Source: Phoebastria nigripes (Eukaryota > Chordata > Aves > Procellariiformes > Diomedeidae). From it: a stretch of 64,000 bases of DNA. Position 1 is the first letter of the stretch, and each line of letters begins with the position of its first letter. A program made the position numbers and the translations under genes. Location of the stretch: contig JAYKAV010002661.1 of NCBI GenBank assembly GCA_035582835.1, positions 616,041 to 680,040 of the forward strand. Reading direction: 5' to 3'. The notes beneath the pieces were generated by a model that had not been told where the DNA came from, did no database searches, and was given only the letters and a program-made list of their open reading frames with translations. Positions 51,719 to 62,914 of this stretch are shown here, piece by piece.

Positions 51719-51719
51719 A

Positions 51720-54700
51720 AAAAATTGAGATCGTGTTTGGAGGCTGTCCACTAGTATCCAAGTACACCTTCAATGTATGTTATCACCAGAAATTCATTCA
51801 GGGTTGTATATACATGCAGACACACACATATGTGAGTGTGAGAAATGGCGGGCCTAATGAAAGGAGCCAAATGGACATCCCTTGAGACTACTTTATAAAG
51901 AATCCTATTATACATCTGGCCAACAATTGCAGAACATCACTGCACTGCAGGTAAAACGTTAGTGTAAAAGCAAAAACTGACTGGATTGCAAGTTGACTCC
52001 TCAATACAATCAGTGCTCCAAAAGGTACTGACAGAATCAGGAAAATCAGCTGTCACAGTGGCACTTTTTACAAGGCCAGAGGAGACACAATGGCAAACGC
52101 TGTCCCTTGGCAGGGTGTCATCCAAAGCAACCTCAGGCACAGAAGCTTATTCTGGCTGCTAAGCCTCCTGGTGTGTCTTCTTTGAGAAGGCACAATGCTC
52201 TCCAAAGCACTAAGGCAGCAGAAACTAGAGGTACCGGCCACAGAGACGTCAACATGAAGGAGGTTGAGGGCAGGAATGAAACAGGGTACACTGAAGCCTG
52301 CTTTTATCTTGGCCGCCTCCATACCTGAAAGTCAACCCTGTTAAGCACCTCCACAGTTATTCCTGGGAGTCTGGCATTCCTACGTGCTGACATGAGCATC
52401 TCTACCTTGAGTCTTGCTGTATTGCATTGCATGAGCCTTTGCTCCAACTCCACTTCTCTCATCTCAGACTAGCAGAGTCCTCTCTCTCATATCCCAGCAC
52501 TTCACTGGTATTCACAGCACTAAGACAAGTGAGGCAACAAAGGCAATGGACAAGTGGGTATGGCAAAGACCTTGTGAACTGGAGGGTCCTAGGCCTCTTT
52601 CCTCTCTCATATAGTCTGCACTATCTGTAACCCCAGTGATTTATATCAAGTTACTCTGGCATAACAACCCTAATTGGCAGTAGTAGGTCCTCTTGGTTTA
52701 AATCCCAGGAGAAAAACCGATTGTCCTTGTCTACTTTGGATTTATCTTCTTCAAACTTCCCAATGTTGTATCTCCAGCATTGTCAAGAAGGAACTGTAGC
52801 ATAGATAAGACACTGGCTGCTACTGTATTACCAAAAGCCACCTTGAACAGGAGTATGGCAGAAATGGTTGAAAGGCTGATAGCTGGTACTCACTTGTGCT
52901 TTCACTGTTGCTGGCTCTAGAATAGAGATTATGGATTTTACTTTAGACTGCCAAATGCTGGGGGAAAAACCAACACTGCCACCAGGTCCCATGAATGGTC
53001 ATTGGTATCTTTTGAAGAAAGGAAAAGGCAGAGGTGTGCAGTGAATTAGTAGGGGCCGTGAGCTCCAGTGGTTAGACTCCTCATACTTTCATGGAGCAAG
53101 AGCTGTCAGAATACACATTCTGTGGAGGGAGTTGGAGTTGGCTAATCCATGCTTAGCGAGGCACCCAGATGTCTGGCTATTTGAAGTTTGAACGCATTGA
53201 GTTGATCTTAAGGGCCTGTACCACAGTCACTGCTGTTATGCTAATCTTAGGATTTTCTGCAAAACTGGCTAGGAATGGGCAAGCTATTGGGAAGTGAATT
53301 ATGTAAAAAAACCACAGATGGCTCTCAGCCATGTCCAAGAAATGACAAGCTCATCAGAAGGAGTCCCTTTGTTCCTCAGTCAGCTCTGAACTTGAGCACT
53401 CTTCTAAACGGCACTGATGGCCCATGGTCCAGAGGGACTTTCCCAGTGGCAGGGACTCACTGGGTCAGACAATAGCCTCCCCTTTCCTCCCTCCCAATGT
53501 TTTGGGCAAGGAACTGTTGGGAAGGACATGTCTTGCTGGAGCTCCACCTCTTCAGTTTCTAGGGCTGTGGATCCAGTGTCTTTCATTAGCCCTGCCATGG
53601 CTGTCACACTCACCCACATTAAAGTAGTGTCAATAAACTGGATAGCTGTGTAAATAACATCCCATTTAGCAAACAAAGCAAAATTCAAATACTGTCAGGG
53701 AATGATTGCAACAGCAGTGAAGCTATCACTGGGCATTTATTAATGTAACTCATCTGCCAGATACTACCAGCAGCAGCCAGGGCTAGGTTCAAAGCACCTG
53801 TGCTTTTTCTCCACAGTAACCAATGACACTGGAGCAAATGGCCATGCAAACTTCACAGGCAATACTTTCCCTGGTACAAGCAGTTTGGAATCCTCAATCT
53901 CTTATCTATTCATTCAGATCCTTAGTCCTTCCTTCAAATATCCTACCATCTGCTGTTAGCAGAGTGCTACCAACTCCATTGAGTCTGCTTGGGGACCACT
54001 TGTGTTCACACATAGCAAGACCCCATTTGAACACTGTTCAGGTAACTCTACCCATTTTGCAGTGATCATATTAAACCAGCTTGCCCCTCACAGATAAATG
54101 CAGGGCTCGAAGGCCATCCACCTAGAATTGCCTTAACGCCTCTCATCATGGGAATGTCTTTGAGAAATGTGGAGAGAAGAAAGGGTCATGCTTTCCCCAG
54201 AACTGCGAGAGGGTGAAGATAGTCCTTGAGGAAGTGAGGGACAGATCATTAACTGGAGTGAAATACCTCATCCAACACAGATTTGGGAAATAAGGCTCTA
54301 CCTATACCAAAAAACAATAAATAGTCAGTGTTTCCCATTTCATCACTGTTTTTCTCAATATTGTGAGATTTATCAGCAGATCTTCAGACAAATAAGCAAG
54401 TACACAGAGGGATTTTTTTTATGGATAATGAGTACCTCCATCTCCTTGCTGTCCTTTCCTTCCCACCCAAGATTGTCCCCAACAAGCAGACCTTCAGATG
54501 ACCAGCCTCCCACAGTGCTGAGTGCTGGCACTCTCCTGTCCTGTCGGTCCCGTGCACAGCCTGGAATTAGCAAGAACAATTGATAACATTTTGTTTACTG
54601 TCAGGTGAGACAAGGCAGGACACTGGGAATGTGAAGATAACCAGGAAGCAGGATGGTTATGCACATTGTATCTTCCTAGTTCCACCCTTCAGCTGTGCAG

Positions 54701-55410
54701 TGAAATCTCACAGAGGCAGATGCAAAGAGCAGACTCCTTCCTACGTATGCTTCTCCAGAAGAGCAGCTACAGAGCCTACCTTGCACTGAAGTTACAAAAG
54801 GTTTGCTGGAATAACTTGTTCAGTGCAGTGAGATTGTAACATGATCTTCCAGTCATGACTGAAGGTCAGGATGACCCTTTCTGGGCTCCAGCTTACTGCA
54901 GTGTGCCATCACTGGTTGTTACACAAATACTCTCTACTACAGATGAGTACTTGACGGGCTTTTATGTAAGAGTTATACTCAGATACACGGAGAGAGACAG
55001 TTGGAATTAGCCTGTCTTGTCAATGACTGCATATGAGAAGCCCGATTTTCACTCTGATACTCATAGATAAGACTTCCATTATTGAGCCCCGCACAGTCTT
55101 ACAATTTGGGGATGAATAGACAGAGGCTATAGTAGCCCTGTAAACTTTAGCCCTTAATAACCTCAGTAGCAGATTTCTTTATGAAGCAAATACTTGCTAC
55201 AGCTTTATGTCAAAAAAAACCTCCAACAACAAATCCCACAGAAACGTGAGAAACAAAACCACAAGGCCTGCTTTAGGAAACAGTGCGGGACACGAGACAA
55301 GCTGGGAACCTCCATTTTCATTTGACCTCTGAGACAAAAATGAAAGGCTTTAAAAATACATTACTGCAATCAGCCAGGTGAGAGCCACAGCGTGGAACAC
55401 CTCTGGAGCT
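51720..55410. other. Noncoding stretch, no gene seen
   Basis: Unique DNA with chance open frames below 100 codons. A scrap at about 53055-53100 (CCAGTGGTTAGACTCCTCAT) resembles the tRNA-like head of MIR elements but is too short to call. Confidence 0.6.
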
Positions 55411-55417
55411 GTGTGGC

Positions 55418-55980
55418 TGTTGTGGGTTAGCCCCGGCAGGCAGCTAAGCACCACACAACTGCTTGCCCACTTTCCCCCAGCTCCAGTGGGATGGGGAAGG
55501 GAATCGAAAGGGCAAAAGTTAGAAAACTCATGGGTTGAGGTAAAAACAGTTTAATAAATGAAAAAAGGAAACAAAGAAAAGCAAAACCAAGAAAAAACAA
55601 GTGAAGCAAAAAAAACTCCCACAACTGCTCACCACCAGCCGACCAATGCCCAGCCAGTCCCTGAGCAACGGCAGCCCTGGCAAACTTTTCCCCCCAGGTT
55701 TTATTGCTGAGCATGGCATCATATGGTATGGAATATCGCTTTGGTCAGTTGGGGTCAGCTGTCCCGGCTGTGTCCCCTCCCAGCTCCTTGTGCACCCCCA
55801 GCCTACTCACTGGCGGAGCAGCATGAGAAGCAGAAAAGGCCTTGACTCTGTGTAAGCCCTGCTCAACAATAATGAAAACATCCCTGGGTTATCAACACTG
55901 TTTTCATCACAGATCCAAAACATAGCACCATACCAGCTATGATGAAGAAAATTAACTCTTTCCCAGCTAAAACCAGCGCA
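55418..55980 (-). mobile_element. Solo LTR of an avian endogenous retrovirus, second subfamily
   Basis: On the minus strand it opens TGCGCTGGTTTTAGCTGGG and closes GGGGCTAACCCACAACA. Its first half matches the LTR at 35987-36581 closely (shared words include GTGCACAAG, GAGCTGGGAGGGGACACAGC, GACAGCTGACCCCAACTGAC). Its last 130 bases also match (TATTAAACTGT, TCAACCCA, GAGTTTTCT). The middle (about 55556-55690) is unrelated to the other copy. The TATA region is AATAAAA here (55699-55705). Flanks GTGGC (55413-55417) and ATGGC (55981-55985) agree at four of five bases, consistent with a decayed 5-bp target-site duplication. No internal viral genes are present. Confidence 0.9.
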
Positions 55981-55989
55981 ATGGCTTTG

Positions 55990-56375
55990 ATGGGGTAATG
56001 CAGGGTTGGCAGCATCTTTTACACACTATTATAAACTAACCTTCCCTCACTTCAGAAAACGCTGGGCTAGGAACAAAGGAAATGAATTGACTTTCTGGAT
56101 ATTTATCCCTTTTGCTTCTGATGTTTGTATTTAGAGCCGGCTGTGATATCCTTGAATGGCTGCTGACAGGTATGACAGAGTGTGTCTGATTACAGGAATG
56201 TTATCAGTTGAGGCACTGCCATGAAATGCTGCACAGTGAGTGCCTGCATCCGACTGCCCTTCTAAGACTCTCTGTATCTTACTTCTCTCTCTCTCCCTCT
56301 TTCAGTCATTTACCTTTCAGGCAGATTTCAGCATCACTGTTCCTCCTTTCTCCTCTCTGAAAGAATCTTTTGGAA
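55990..56375. other. Noncoding stretch, no gene seen
   Basis: Unique DNA right of the second LTR, with a short CT-rich stretch near 56283-56302. Nothing else is recognisable. Confidence 0.6.
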
Positions 56376-56377
56376 CG

Positions 56378-56465
56378 TATGGCTGATCGCTGTCAGCTGT
56401 AATTCCTCAAAAATGTAAATGTACTTCAGAGAAGAGGAAATACGGTATTTGTGACTCATCCATAC
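56378..56465. promoter_or_regulatory. Candidate conserved noncoding block
   Basis: The block GCTGATCGCTGTCAGCTGTA followed by ATTCCTCAAAAATGTAAATG and a GTATTTGTGACTCA stretch is non-repetitive, holds an E-box (CAGCTG) and a TGACTCA AP-1 site (56452-56458). Inferred from motifs only. Confidence 0.2.
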
Positions 56466-56469
56466 TTCA

Positions 56470-58070
56470 GGCAAATTCTCTAGTTCTAGGGGAAAATGAA
56501 AAGACGGGCCCTAAAAAAAAAAGTAGGAGGCCGGAATAATGAAGTTAAACAGGAAGAGATATTGAATACAGTCAACAGGCTTCAGAAGCAGCAAACATCT
56601 GATCCACAAGAAAGTAACAATAGGCTGAGAAATTAATTATTCCAGATGTACTGTATATCCTGCACGCAAGTGGAATAGCAGACCTCAGCTCACAGAAACG
56701 TACAGCCTATTTCGGTTTGCATGAGGACAGGCCAGCTTCTGACACACGTACAATGAGCAGCACCTGGCCCCCACACAACTCCATCGACTGCCGTGTGAGG
56801 CAGGGTATTAGCACCTGGCTCTCTACCAGAAAACCTCTCGCTTGGAAACAATTGTGTGGCGCTGTGGTATTTCCTCTCAGTTTCGCTGGTGCCCCTCGTG
56901 TTGAGTCACTGAGGTCAGACACAATGGCTTTAAAGGGCCACGAGTTGTCTGTGTGCAGAATCAGTGGGACAAACCCTTGTCATCCTTCCGCTGCTGCTCA
57001 TGAGCAAGACTTTCAGTCCTATGAAACAATGCCGCTGTGTCACCGCCCGTGTTGCAGTGACAGCTTGTACACATCGCTCCCTATTCCTGGCCGTCCTAAG
57101 GACAGCAGTTCATACAGCACACTCACCCTGGGCTTCTGGGCAGCTGCTGGTGGCATTGGGGTGGTCACTCTGCTGGCTTATGCAGCATTTAGTACCACAT
57201 TTCATGAAAGACATCAATAATTACTAAAGTCAGTGTTCGGGTGCATGATTCTACCTGCCGTGGCATAAACAGAGTCTCAGGTGATACAGAGGAACTTGCA
57301 CCAGACTCTGCTGGCATGAACAAGAGTGAAGGCAGTCCAATCCCAAAGCAATACAGTACCTCATGTTTCAGGTCCCAACGCATACATCTACAATCCACAA
57401 TTTTTTAACATCTCTGTAATGACCTAGCGGCACAGCAGTTGCTGATGGGCTGGAAGTGTTTCCATGGCAGACTGGCTTTGCAACAAAAAAGCGTAACAGG
57501 TGGTTGCCTAGGGCAGCAAAATATTAGGAGCTGCACAATGTCAGTGCAGCGTGTGAACAGCGGCAGCTCCGGAAAGGCTGGATGTTCTCCAGTCATGATG
57601 CTGACTGGAGTGTCGGATGCTCCACTTCTAGGCACCTCTCCTCAGTCCAAAAGGTGCAATGCCAATGATGAGCTTTCACAGCAAAGATATGGTCAGTAAA
57701 TACACAGAAGGACCCATATCATTGAGCATTAACAGGCTTAAGGGGAAGCTACTGCTTTAACGGATTCTTCAGCAATAACATTTTTTCCAGGCAACTAAAA
57801 AGGGACTATCCCCAGGGTATCCTGCTACCATCCCTTTCACTGAATGCCTAGGTAGAAGACTACTGTATTACTTAAATAAAACCAATTTCCTGCAGAGAAA
57901 AATTCAAGCCACACCATTCACATATACATTTAGATGCAAGTTTTCACTGAGTTTTGACCTCATGTTCATTGTGCTTATTTAAGGTAGAGGCCAGTCTGAG
58001 CATCCAGTTCAAATCTTCCCAAATTAATGCCCAGGCCTGTTTTTTCAATATAAATCCATCTCCAGGTTTT
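56470..58070. other. Noncoding stretch, no supported gene
   Basis: Includes a 167-codon open frame at 56717-57220 that ends in a hydrophobic segment (TLGFWAAAGGIGVVTLLAYAA). I recognise no domain; an overlapping frame of 87 codons covers the same end. It is more likely chance than gene. Confidence 0.5.
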
Positions 58071-58077
58071 GCATGAC

Positions 58078-58113
58078 TTTTTTTTTTTATTTATTTTATT
58101 TTATTTTATTTTT
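58078..58113 (+). repeat. (TTTTA)n simple repeat
   Basis: A T run followed by five or so TTTTA/TTTA units. Confidence 0.9.
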
Positions 58114-58534
58114 CCCTGGGAAAAGCGCAAATGTAATCTCCTACTACCACAAATTATATAGCCAAGTTTCCTAAGTTTGGGGAAGTCAGAGAAGGGCTGA
58201 CACACCGACAATGTGAGGGAGAAGACTTCCCCCAGGAAACCCCCTGCCAGTTCAGACCACTGCTGGTAATCCACCAAGCAGCACCCTTCCTACTGAGTCA
58301 CTGCTCTGATCTGGCATGGGGGATTAGCATACCCACTAGTTTCAGTGCCCGGGGTGCCCTCGCTGGCTCCCCGTGCAGTCTTGCCCCAGGGGTGGACCAG
58401 CAAAAATGATTTGCAGCTTGGTCCGAAGCCAGGGAAGGCAGTTGCATGACTGTCAGATGATGGGGGATGCAGCTCCATTTATTCATGAGCTACTTCTTCT
58501 TTTTTTCTTTCTTTTTATCTTTTCTCTGTGAGTA

Positions 58535-58660
58535 CCTGGGGGGTGCCTGCAGGTCCTGGCAGCGGGGCCGCCAAGGGGGTACGGCCGGGGGGGAGGGGTG
58601 CAAAGGAGGAATGGGGCGCTGGGGCCAGGGCGGGCAGCCCCGGAGACCTCCCTGCAAATA
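58535..58660. promoter_or_regulatory. GC-rich islet
   Basis: A short GC-rich stretch with about eight CpGs, flanked by T-rich (58497-58520) and A-rich (58757-58766) DNA. It contains the G-quadruplex motif listed separately. The sequence after it (AATACTCCCAAAGTATAAC, CATGCAAATCATG) is AT-rich and includes an octamer-like ATGCAAAT at about 58740-58747. This may be a small regulatory element. Confidence 0.3.
58575..58598 (+). other. G-quadruplex motif
   Basis: G runs at 58575-58579, 58587-58593 and 58595-58598; dividing the seven-G run gives four tracts with loops of 7, 1 and 1 bases. Confidence 0.65.
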
Positions 58661-59412
58661 CTCCCAAAGTATAACAAACAGGAAAATAGACCACAACCGC
58701 TATTTCCAGAGGAGAAGGCGACAGCTATCAAGGAATAACATGCAAATCATGGTGGGAAAAAAAAAATGAATAAATCCAGGCAGCCGTTGTCTCACTGGCA
58801 TCGGCTTCACTGACCGTGTCTGCTCCTGAGTGGCAGATCTGCTGGCAGCTTCATGCAAGCACTGCCCAGGGTGGTGTGCCCGGGCCAGGCAGAGGGTAAG
58901 GTGTAAAGGCAGCAGCGTTCAGCAGATGCTGCGAAAAGCCATCCTGCCCTCAGCAACCACTGGAGGAGGGGGCTGGGGTGATGCCATTTGTGTAGCTCAT
59001 CCTCTGCGTTTTGCTGCCCAAGTTTCCTCACAAACCTGCTGAAGGAAGAGCAAAGGCAGCTGGAAGGGAAGCCAGATGCTGCCCTCCAGCTCGCACAGCC
59101 CTCGCACAGTGGCTGCCTCCCCACTTACAGGCACTGCTGCTTCTCCCTTTTCTCCTGTGGCTTCCTCAGCCCTTGCATCTCTCCCTTAATTCAGCCAAAT
59201 ATTCCTCGCTAGGGGAAAGCTTGAAGGGGGACCAGGTGACTTCAAAGAACATGAGGGTAAAAGCTGTGCCACCCAGCCATGAGTTTTCCTCCATGTGTAT
59301 TTTATGAACTCAGTGCTGGGTTAGCAGTTACAAAAGTAAATCAGGTATTAGGAATTATTAGGAAAGAGATAGAGAATGAAACAGAAAAAACCCCATCATT
59401 ATGTTGATACAG

Positions 59413-59458
59413 TTTTGGGGGCCAAAAGTAGTTTTTTGTACTTTTGGGGGGCCAAAAG
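59413..59458 (+). repeat. Direct repeat of a near-palindromic word
   Basis: TTTTGGGGGCCAAAAG (59413-59428) and CTTTTGGGGGGCCAAAAG (59441-59458) flank a 12-base spacer TAGTTTTTTGTA. Each copy can fold on itself (CTTTTGG with CCAAAAG). Confidence 0.85.
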
Positions 59459-61562
59459 ACTGAAGATGAGAACAGCTAAGGGTTACTAAAGAGTACTGTG
59501 TCAGACTCCGGAAAATAACCTAAAAAAAACTAGATATTGGAAGAGGAGCACAGTATGCTCTTGCCCCAACCTTATTCCTCCCCATGCCTCTGCCTATGGC
59601 ACAGAGACAAAATGGTGGGGCAGATGGACCCGAGGCCTGAACCGGTACAGCTGTTCCTATGTCCTTGCTTCGGTGCATCAGTCACGCGCAATGAACATGC
59701 AGTTAATAACCCAACCGGGACAGGCACTTGCCAGAGGTACACAGGGACGCACATTTCTGTCAGTGTAAAACAGGGATAAAAAATGACATTCTTCTAATTC
59801 ACACAAGCAGAAGCGGCAGAGCAGGTTGTGCAGGATTCTGTTCTCACCCCTGGAAATCTGCTGACACTCACGAATTACTCTGCTAGGAGATCAGAAATGA
59901 GGCTGGAGGTGCAAGGCATTGGCAGATTAGACCCAGAGGGTTTCTGAATTACTTGTTCTGCTTCATTCCTACTCTTTCCTGTTTGGCAAATTCATTCCAG
60001 TTTTGAAAGGTCAAGAAGTCTTGCAATGTTGTGTTTGACTAATTGACCACATAGCTTTGTGTTCAGGCTCCCCAATTGTTTGGACACAGTCAGGAGTGTC
60101 AGGCTGACTTTTGTTAACTGGAACGTGATGTCCAGAACTGGGGGGCTTCCAACATTGCTACTTTTAGCACTACAAGTAGCTGGGGAGTGTCAGCCTGGCC
60201 TGGCTGCTCTCAAGTAGAAATGCCCTCGTTTCCAGGCTGCACTGGTGGCAGTTGGGCCTGGTTTGCTAAAAGCAAGTATTTAAAGTCATAGATGGTTCCC
60301 CAAAACTTTTCTGCTTCCTGCTGCTTCTTCCAGGGGCCAAGTTTTCCTTACTTAGCCCGAGGGATCGTCCCTCCTCTTCTGCCTGCCCGGGCGAAGTCAG
60401 ACCTGGGAGCCTCCAGTAATGGAGATTACATGTGGAAGCCTCTCGCCCTTACGCCCTTCCTGACCACTGCTCCCACAACAAGCCAGTATCCCTCTCACAT
60501 TGCACCACTGTGTTGCTGCCTTTTCCTCCATACCCATTGCTAGGAAGAATGGATTATAAAAATACTCATGTCACCAGAATACTTTCTGGAGAGGTTGGTT
60601 TGTTTTATGTTGTCTGGAAAAAGAAGTGGCACGCCGATGGAGGCTTTTTCTCCTCTCTCTCTCATGTTATTTGGTATTTTTGAGAAGTCCCAGTTTCTAG
60701 AATTATGTACAAGGATCTCAGCTCTCATTTTAAAACACACAGTGAGCTGTTATCCTCATAACTATAAAAAGTGAAGCTTGTATCTCCAAAACCCAGTGGC
60801 AAATGACATCCTTTACTTCTGATTCTTGAAATCTTACTCTCTTAAAGACAAAATGATGATGTTAGCAGTTACAGCAAGGGTTCTGGTTATAATTTTGAAT
60901 ATGTAGAATTGGTAGTGCTGTCTTTGTGATTTCATGAGCACAGGGAATGGAGGACACCACTGAAAAATCATTTCGGACAGCCTGGGGCTGAAAAGCAGTA
61001 CAGTCTCTCCTCCAGTTTATCAGCTGCTAGAACAGTATCCTCCTGCATGAATGTGCACTCCTGACTGAATAACATACACTGAACCTGAATATTTTAGTTT
61101 GCAACTTGAACAACAATCAGAATGCGTATTTTGTAACCCATTTCCATCACAGGAGAAAATAAACCTCCCAGAAAATTAGCAAGAAACAACCCTTTTACTG
61201 AAAGGCTGACACAGGACATCGGATTAAGCAGCACATCTTGGGTTACTGAATTCAGTCTGACAGGTGCCATTTGTCACTTCCATAAATTGATACAATTATT
61301 TTTTAAATTATCTGGGTTTCTCTCAGGTCACTTTCTCTGATAGACACGCCAGAATGTCTTTCCTCTGGTGGTTTGACAGCTTGCTTATATGCAGCCTCTA
61401 TTTATCTGTGGCTACCTCATAGTTATTTGATCTTACACCACCTTTGTCCTTTAACCTACATAAATCTCCTTCTGTAGTGTGTTTATTTGTAGATAGCAAG
61501 CACATGGCTTCTCATCCTTTGTTTTGCTGTCTTTGTCTCTTCCTATCTAACAGACTCTCTTC

Positions 61563-61597
61563 CCTACCCTCACTCCTTCCCCCCGCCCCATCCCCCC
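61563..61597 (-). other. C-rich tract, near G-quadruplex motif on the minus strand
   Basis: C runs of 6, 4 and 6 (61579-61597) plus two earlier CCC runs. On the minus strand the G runs are spaced 2, 1, 9 and 2, so one loop exceeds the usual limit of seven. Confidence 0.4.
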
Positions 61598-62835
61598 ATC
61601 TTGCCTTTTTCTTCCGCATGGTTGACTGGGATTGCATGTGATGTGTCCAAAGGAGGGATTTGGGGTTTTTTCTGTGTTGACATCACTATTCTTCTAATTC
61701 AGCACATCGAAGTTCTGGGGGTTTTAGGAAGGAAAAAAAAGTAATCCCAGTTCACAACACCCGAATATATGATAGCTCAGCACTTAAATCTGAAGTAGTC
61801 AAGCAAAGTAAAAGAGAAGAAGCTATCATTTAAGATTCCAAATCATCCATCCATAAAAGGATGCCAGGAATCTTTAAAACCTAAGTCCCACCCAACAGCC
61901 AATGAAGTTTATGGATAATTGAGCACAGTCTATGTAAACCAGGATAGCACCTGATTTTGCACAGTACCTTCCAGAGCTAGAGAGTCTTAATGTTCTTTAA
62001 ATAGTATCCCTTCCCAGATGGCTGCATTTAGTAGATTATACCTATAAGTAGCAATAAGAGGCTAGGGGATGCTTCCTGTAGGGCCTATCTCCTCAGGGGG
62101 ACTTTACCCGAGTATGTTGAGATGTGCCTAATACACCTCTGTAGGACTGGCTGTGAGAAACAAATTCAATTCCCTCTTCTTTCTGCAGAGACTCAAGCCC
62201 ATTTCTCTCACCTCCTGCAAGAAGGGTGCCCAGCCTGCTAGCTTACGGTCTATGTGATCCATCTCTGCCTCTCCCACTTTGCAAAAAAAACAGAAGATGC
62301 GCTAGACAGGGGAAAAGCAGTAAGCATGTGAATGATTCTGTAATCCAGTGACGCAGGTATTCACTCTGGGGGGAAAGAGGAAACAGGCAGACTGGATACT
62401 GGATCCTCTATTTTATCCTATGTACTGTTTAATACGAAATAGCAAAACATGGAACAGGGACCAGCTCTAGGTCTCCTCTCTGAAGCACCGTAAAAGTGAT
62501 GCATTGAGAGTTGCAAAGCCTTATGTTCTTCTGTGGATCTGCTTCTAATTCCCCAGAAATAAAAAAAGGGTTCATAATATGCTGTTTCTCGGGTCCTATG
62601 TTTCCCTGTCAAATATAAGAGGAGAGGACTGTTTACTCTTAGAATCATTTTGGATAGACTAGCAACACGGTACTCCTACGCACTCATCAGCAAGGCAGAA
62701 GCTTCTGGGAAGATATGCCTGTCTTTACAGGCAATTCATACAGTCTCATTAATGTACTCTGGCTTTCAATGGATGCCCAATCAGGCAGAAAAAACCCCAA
62801 ACCCCACAGATTAATTACATACAGGCAGTAAAGCT

Positions 62836-62910
62836 CAGCTATTGTAAATCAGCCTAGACTCATTGACTTTAGTGGAAGTACACTGGTTCACATTGGTAAA
62901 GATGTGACCT
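62836..62910. repeat. Ancient palindromic amniote repeat relic
   Basis: CAGCTATTGTAAATCAGCCT, AGACTCATTGACTTTAGTGG and AAGTACACTGGTTCACATTG follow a pattern I recall from reptile and bird genomes: GTGTAAATCAGC, AGCTCCATTGAAGTCAATGG, AGCTACGCTGATTTACACC. The two halves are degenerate inverses of each other, which suggests a MITE-like origin, although a LINE tail is possible. Confidence 0.5.
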
Positions 62911-62914
62911 TTGA

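Larger units (their letters stand above)
58770..62830. other. Noncoding stretch, no gene seen
   Basis: Unique DNA with chance open frames up to 105 codons. Small repeats at 59413 and a C-rich tract at 61563 are listed separately. Confidence 0.6.

Noticed and set aside
53055..53100. Possible tRNA-like head of a MIR element
   Set aside because: Only about 20 matching bases and no MIR core follows.
55427..55855. Open frames of 64-95 codons inside and across the second LTR
   Set aside because: They lie in LTR sequence that carries no coding region and run across its edge.
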